Made by a program: the position numbers and the translations under genes
Source of the DNA: an uncultured Oscillospiraceae bacterium
GTDB lineage: Bacteria; Bacillota; Clostridia; Oscillospirales; Oscillospiraceae
Reading direction: 5' to 3'
Assembly (NCBI GenBank): GCA_949935795.1
Contig: CATLFX010000021.1
Location: 1-42,544 of the forward strand
DNA length: 42,544 bases
Shown here: piece by piece, positions 40,131 to 42,544 of the stretch
How positions within the stretch are numbered: position 1 is the first letter of the stretch
How the letters are laid out: each line of letters starts with the position of its first letter
The notes under the pieces: generated by a model
What the model saw: the letters and a program-made list of their open reading frames with translations, nothing else
What the model was told of the DNA's origin: nothing
Database searches by the model: none

Positions 40131-41126
40131 ATGGATTTGAATGAAGAAGAAAGACCAGGTATGGGGGCGGCGGTCCAGAAAGCGCTGGGGCTGCTGCTGG
40201 GGCTGGTGCTGACCATGTGGCCCACCTTGACGGCGGCCCGCGCCAGCGCGCCTACGGTGATCCCCGTGGGCAAAGCGGTGGGCATTAAGCTCTTTTCCGA
40301 CGGCGTGGTGGTGGTGGGCACCTCGGACATCGCCACCGACGCGGGCAATGTGAACCCAGCCAAGGCCTGCGGCCTGAAGGAGGGGGATATCATCACCCAC
40401 ATCAACTCCACCGAGGTGGACACCATTGAGGAGGTGTCCGCCCTGCTCCAGGAGCTGGAGGACCAGCCCATGAGCATCCGGGCCATCCGGGACGACAAGC
40501 AGATGCAGTTTACCGCCACGGCGGCGCTGTGCTCGGCGGACGGGGCCTACAAGCTGGGGGCCTGGATCCGGGACTCCATGGCGGGCATCGGCACGGTGAC
40601 CTTTTACTGCCCGGACACCGGGGCCTTCGGGGCTCTGGGCCACGGCATCAACGACGTGGACACCGCCCTGCTCATGCCGCTGGACAGCGGCTCCATCCTG
40701 CCCGCCACCGTGGCGGGGGTGGAGAAGGGCAGGGCGGGCGACCCGGGCCAGCTCCAGGGGGTGTTTGACACCGACTCCACCCTGGGCCTGCTCCACGCCA
40801 ACACCAGCGGCGGCGTGTTCGGCGTGATGGCGGACAGCGGCTGGGCGGAGGGCGTCCCGGTGGAGGCGGCGGCCAGGGATGAGGTAGAGCCAGGTCAGGC
40901 CACCATTTTGTGCAATGTGTCGGGGGAACGGGTGGAAGAGTACGGCATTGAGATCGCCAAGGTGTTTCCCGAGAACCCCGACGACTGCCGGGACTATCTC
41001 ATCAAAATCACCGACCAGCGGCTGCTGGACGCCACCGGCGGCATCGTCCAGGGGATGAGCGGAAGCCCCATTTTGCAAAACGGAAAGATTGTGGGAGCTG
41101 TGACTCATGTGTGTGTCTGTATATGA
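40131..41126 (+). CDS. spoIVB: SpoIVB peptidase (S55) with unusual N- and C-termini
   Basis: SpoIVB is secreted from the forespore and triggers pro-sigma-K processing. The 331 residues contain a signal/anchor segment (about 16-40), a PDZ domain (about 75-130: GLKEGDIITHINSTEV) and the S55 serine protease domain with His in ALGHGIND, and ITDQRLLDATGGIVQGMSGSP holding the catalytic Asp and Ser. Two oddities: the protein stops at HVCVCI, about 20 residues before the usual N-D-P-x-x-G-Y-G-I-F ending; and a basic start MKKKDQVWG (ATG 40141) lies in another frame that would join the signal segment if the G5 run at 40163-40167 had one more G. The start given is therefore uncertain. Confidence 0.82.
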   Translation: MDLNEEERPGMGAAVQKALGLLLGLVLTMWPTLTAARASAPTVIPVGKAVGIKLFSDGVVVVGTSDIATDAGNVNPAKACGLKEGDIITHINSTEVDTIEEVSALLQELEDQPMSIRAIRDDKQMQFTATAALCSADGAYKLGAWIRDSMAGIGTVTFYCPDTGAFGALGHGINDVDTALLMPLDSGSILPATVAGVEKGRAGDPGQLQGVFDTDSTLGLLHANTSGGVFGVMADSGWAEGVPVEAAARDEVEPGQATILCNVSGERVEEYGIEIAKVFPENPDDCRDYLIKITDQRLLDATGGIVQGMSGSPILQNGKIVGAVTHVCVCI

Positions 41127-41176
41127 TGCCCACGGCTCCGCCTCCCCGCTGCGGCGGTTTTGGCGCAGCTTCCGGC

Positions 41177-41205
41177 TTGACTGCTTGTGCGCAAAATGAT
41201 ATGAT
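41177..41205 (+). promoter_or_regulatory. Promoter of the aminotransferase gene
   Basis: TTGACT (41177-41182), 17 bp, TATGAT (41200-41205), 87 bp before the ATG at 41293. The leader between contains GC-rich sequence (GCGGCCGCGGACGCCCGGC) without an obvious riboswitch fold. Confidence 0.65.
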
Positions 41206-41292
41206 GATGGCGCTTACCGGCACATAAAGCGCGGGCGGGAATATCAGCGGCCGCGGACGCCCGGCGGCGTTTCGGCCCGAAAGGAGAACAAT

Positions 41293-42544
41293 ATGAAGCC
41301 ATACACGGAAATGACCAAAGAAGAGCTGAGAAGCTTGAAGGCTCAGCTGAGAGCCGAATATAAAGAGTACCAGGGGAGAGGCCTGAACCTGAACATGGCG
41401 AGAGGAAAGCCCTGTACCGAGCAGCTGGACCTGTCCATGGGCATGATGGACGTGCTGAGCAGCAATGACGACCTGACCTGCGAGGACGGCACCGACTGCC
41501 GGAACTACGGCGTTCTGGACGGGATCAAGGAGGCCAAGGAGCTCATCGGGGACATGATGGAAAACCCCATTGACAGCATTATCATCTATGGAAATTCCAG
41601 CCTGAATGTGATGTACGACACCATCTCCCGCTCCATGACCCACGGCGTGATGGGCAGCGTGCCCTGGTGCAGGCTGGACAAGGTCAAATTTCTCTGCCCC
41701 GTGCCGGGATACGACCGCCACTTTGCCATCACCCAGTATTTTGGCATTGAGATGATCAATGTGCCCATGACGCCCACCGGCCCGGATATGGACATGGTGG
41801 AGGAGCTGGTGGCCTCCGACGAGGCCATCAAGGGCATCTGGTGCGTCCCCAAATACTCCAACCCCCAGGGGATCTCCTACTCGGACGAGACGGTCCGCCG
41901 CTTTGCCCGGCTCAAGCCGGCCGCGAAGGACTTCCGCATTTACTGGGACAACGCCTACGGTGTACATCATCTGTATGACCGGGACCAGGACCACTTGATT
42001 GAGATTCTGGCGGAGTGCAAACGGGCGGGAAATCCGGACATGGTGTATAAATTTGCCTCCACCTCTAAGATCAGCTTCCCCGGTTCCGGACTGGCGGCCA
42101 TCGCCACCTCCCCCAATAACATGGAGGACATCAAGATGCAGCTGTCCATCCAGACCATCGGACACGACAAGGTGAATCAGCTGCGCCATGTGCGGTTCTT
42201 TGGCGACATCCACGGCCTGGTGGAGCATATGCGCCTTCACGCGGACATTCTGCGCCCCAAATTTGAGATGGTGATCGGCACTCTGGAAAGCGAGCTGGGC
42301 GGCCTGGGGATCGGAACTTGGACCACCCCCAAGGGAGGCTACTTTATCTCCTTCGACTCCCTGGACGGCTGCGCCAAGGAGATCGTGGCCAAGGCCAAAA
42401 AGGCCGGCGTGGTGATGACCGGGGCGGGCGCGACCTATCCCTACGGCAGGGACCCCCACGACAGCAATATCCGGATCGCCCCCACCTATCCGTCCCTGGA
42501 GGACCTGCGGGTGGCCATGGAAATCTTCACCCTCTGTGTCAAGC
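41293..42544 (+). CDS. Class I aminotransferase, aspartate aminotransferase-like (3' end outside the window)
   Basis: At least 417 residues, open to the window edge. ATG 41293 follows AAGGAG. PLP-enzyme features: RGKPCTEQLDLS near the N-terminus, YGNSSLNVMYD (cofactor loop), CPVPGYDRH, NPQGISYS (N-P-x-G), YWDNAYGVHHLY (aspartate that contacts the pyridine nitrogen and the Tyr), Lys259 in FASTSKISFPGSG forming the Schiff base, and RIAP near the end binding the substrate carboxylate. It belongs to the subgroup with MARGKP, annotated as aspartate aminotransferase in Actinobacteria and Firmicutes. The amino donor and acceptor are not certain; transamination of phenylpyruvate is conceivable. Confidence 0.9.
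   Translation, partial: MKPYTEMTKEELRSLKAQLRAEYKEYQGRGLNLNMARGKPCTEQLDLSMGMMDVLSSNDDLTCEDGTDCRNYGVLDGIKEAKELIGDMMENPIDSIIIYGNSSLNVMYDTISRSMTHGVMGSVPWCRLDKVKFLCPVPGYDRHFAITQYFGIEMINVPMTPTGPDMDMVEELVASDEAIKGIWCVPKYSNPQGISYSDETVRRFARLKPAAKDFRIYWDNAYGVHHLYDRDQDHLIEILAECKRAGNPDMVYKFASTSKISFPGSGLAAIATSPNNMEDIKMQLSIQTIGHDKVNQLRHVRFFGDIHGLVEHMRLHADILRPKFEMVIGTLESELGGLGIGTWTTPKGGYFISFDSLDGCAKEIVAKAKKAGVVMTGAGATYPYGRDPHDSNIRIAPTYPSLEDLRVAMEIFTLCVK

Overview
The window is a high-GC, spore-forming Clostridia chromosome segment, most like the Oscillospiraceae (Flavonifractor/Pseudoflavonifractor-type). This rests on the high-GC Firmicute codon use, strong AGGAGG-type ribosome sites, the sporulation genes spoIIR, a spoIIQ-like LytM gene and spoIVB, a WalRK-YycH-YycI signalling operon, a CIRCE element before clpB, and several families of short dispersed palindromes. 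The genus is an inference. I saw no tRNA, rRNA, CRISPR array, prophage or complete insertion sequence.

Layout. 1-1170: decayed genes, namely an aldo/keto reductase remnant and a DtxR/MntR-type repressor gene that is split by a 160-bp MITE and also lacks its 3' part. 1044-4235: ferrous iron uptake operon feoA-feoA-feoB-Cys-rich small protein, preceded by DtxR-like palindromes. 4240-4835: decayed or accessory DNA with an orphan helix-turn-helix gene. 4957-14058: an almost complete shikimate/phenylalanine cluster (aroF, aroB, aroA, GNAT, aroC, gamma-carbonic anhydrase-like, pheA, aroK, aroQ, aroE), with a promoter, a short aromatic-rich leader ORF and a terminator-like hairpin before aroF. It is followed by an S66 peptidase, ispE and spoIIR. 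16712-21818 (minus strand): DUF1846 protein, thiI, a second MITE, recG. 22089-22844: spoIIQ-like M23 peptidase. 22996-25254 (minus): ferritin and a GH2 glycosidase. 25446-32234: NUDIX hydrolase, walR, walK, yycH, yycI and a MurJ/SpoVB-type flippase. 32413-35856: class I glutamine amidotransferase-like hydrolase and CIRCE-clpB. 35894-37085: small accessory genes. 37261-39302: proBA. 39299-39823 (minus): DUF6512-like membrane protein. 40131-41126: spoIVB with abnormal ends. 41293-end: a class I aminotransferase that runs off the window.

How the genes fit together. The aro genes convert PEP plus erythrose-4-phosphate to chorismate, and PheA takes chorismate to phenylpyruvate. The leader before aroF suggests transcription attenuation in response to aromatic amino acid supply. 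The feo genes import Fe(II); their apparent repressor gene is broken while its candidate operators remain, so the system may be derepressed in this strain.

The most interesting signal is shared by the two forespore genes spoIIR and the spoIIQ-like gene. Each has a sigma-F-like promoter whose -10 element lies in the 5' arm of a palindrome, and whose 3' arm carries or abuts the ribosome binding site. Read-through RNA would fold and block expression, whereas RNA started at the sigma-F promoter would lack the 5' arm. Other notable points are a 45-bp tandem repeat between walR and walK, a flippase C-terminus made from a dispersed repeat, and a possible frameshift plus a truncated C-terminus in spoIVB.
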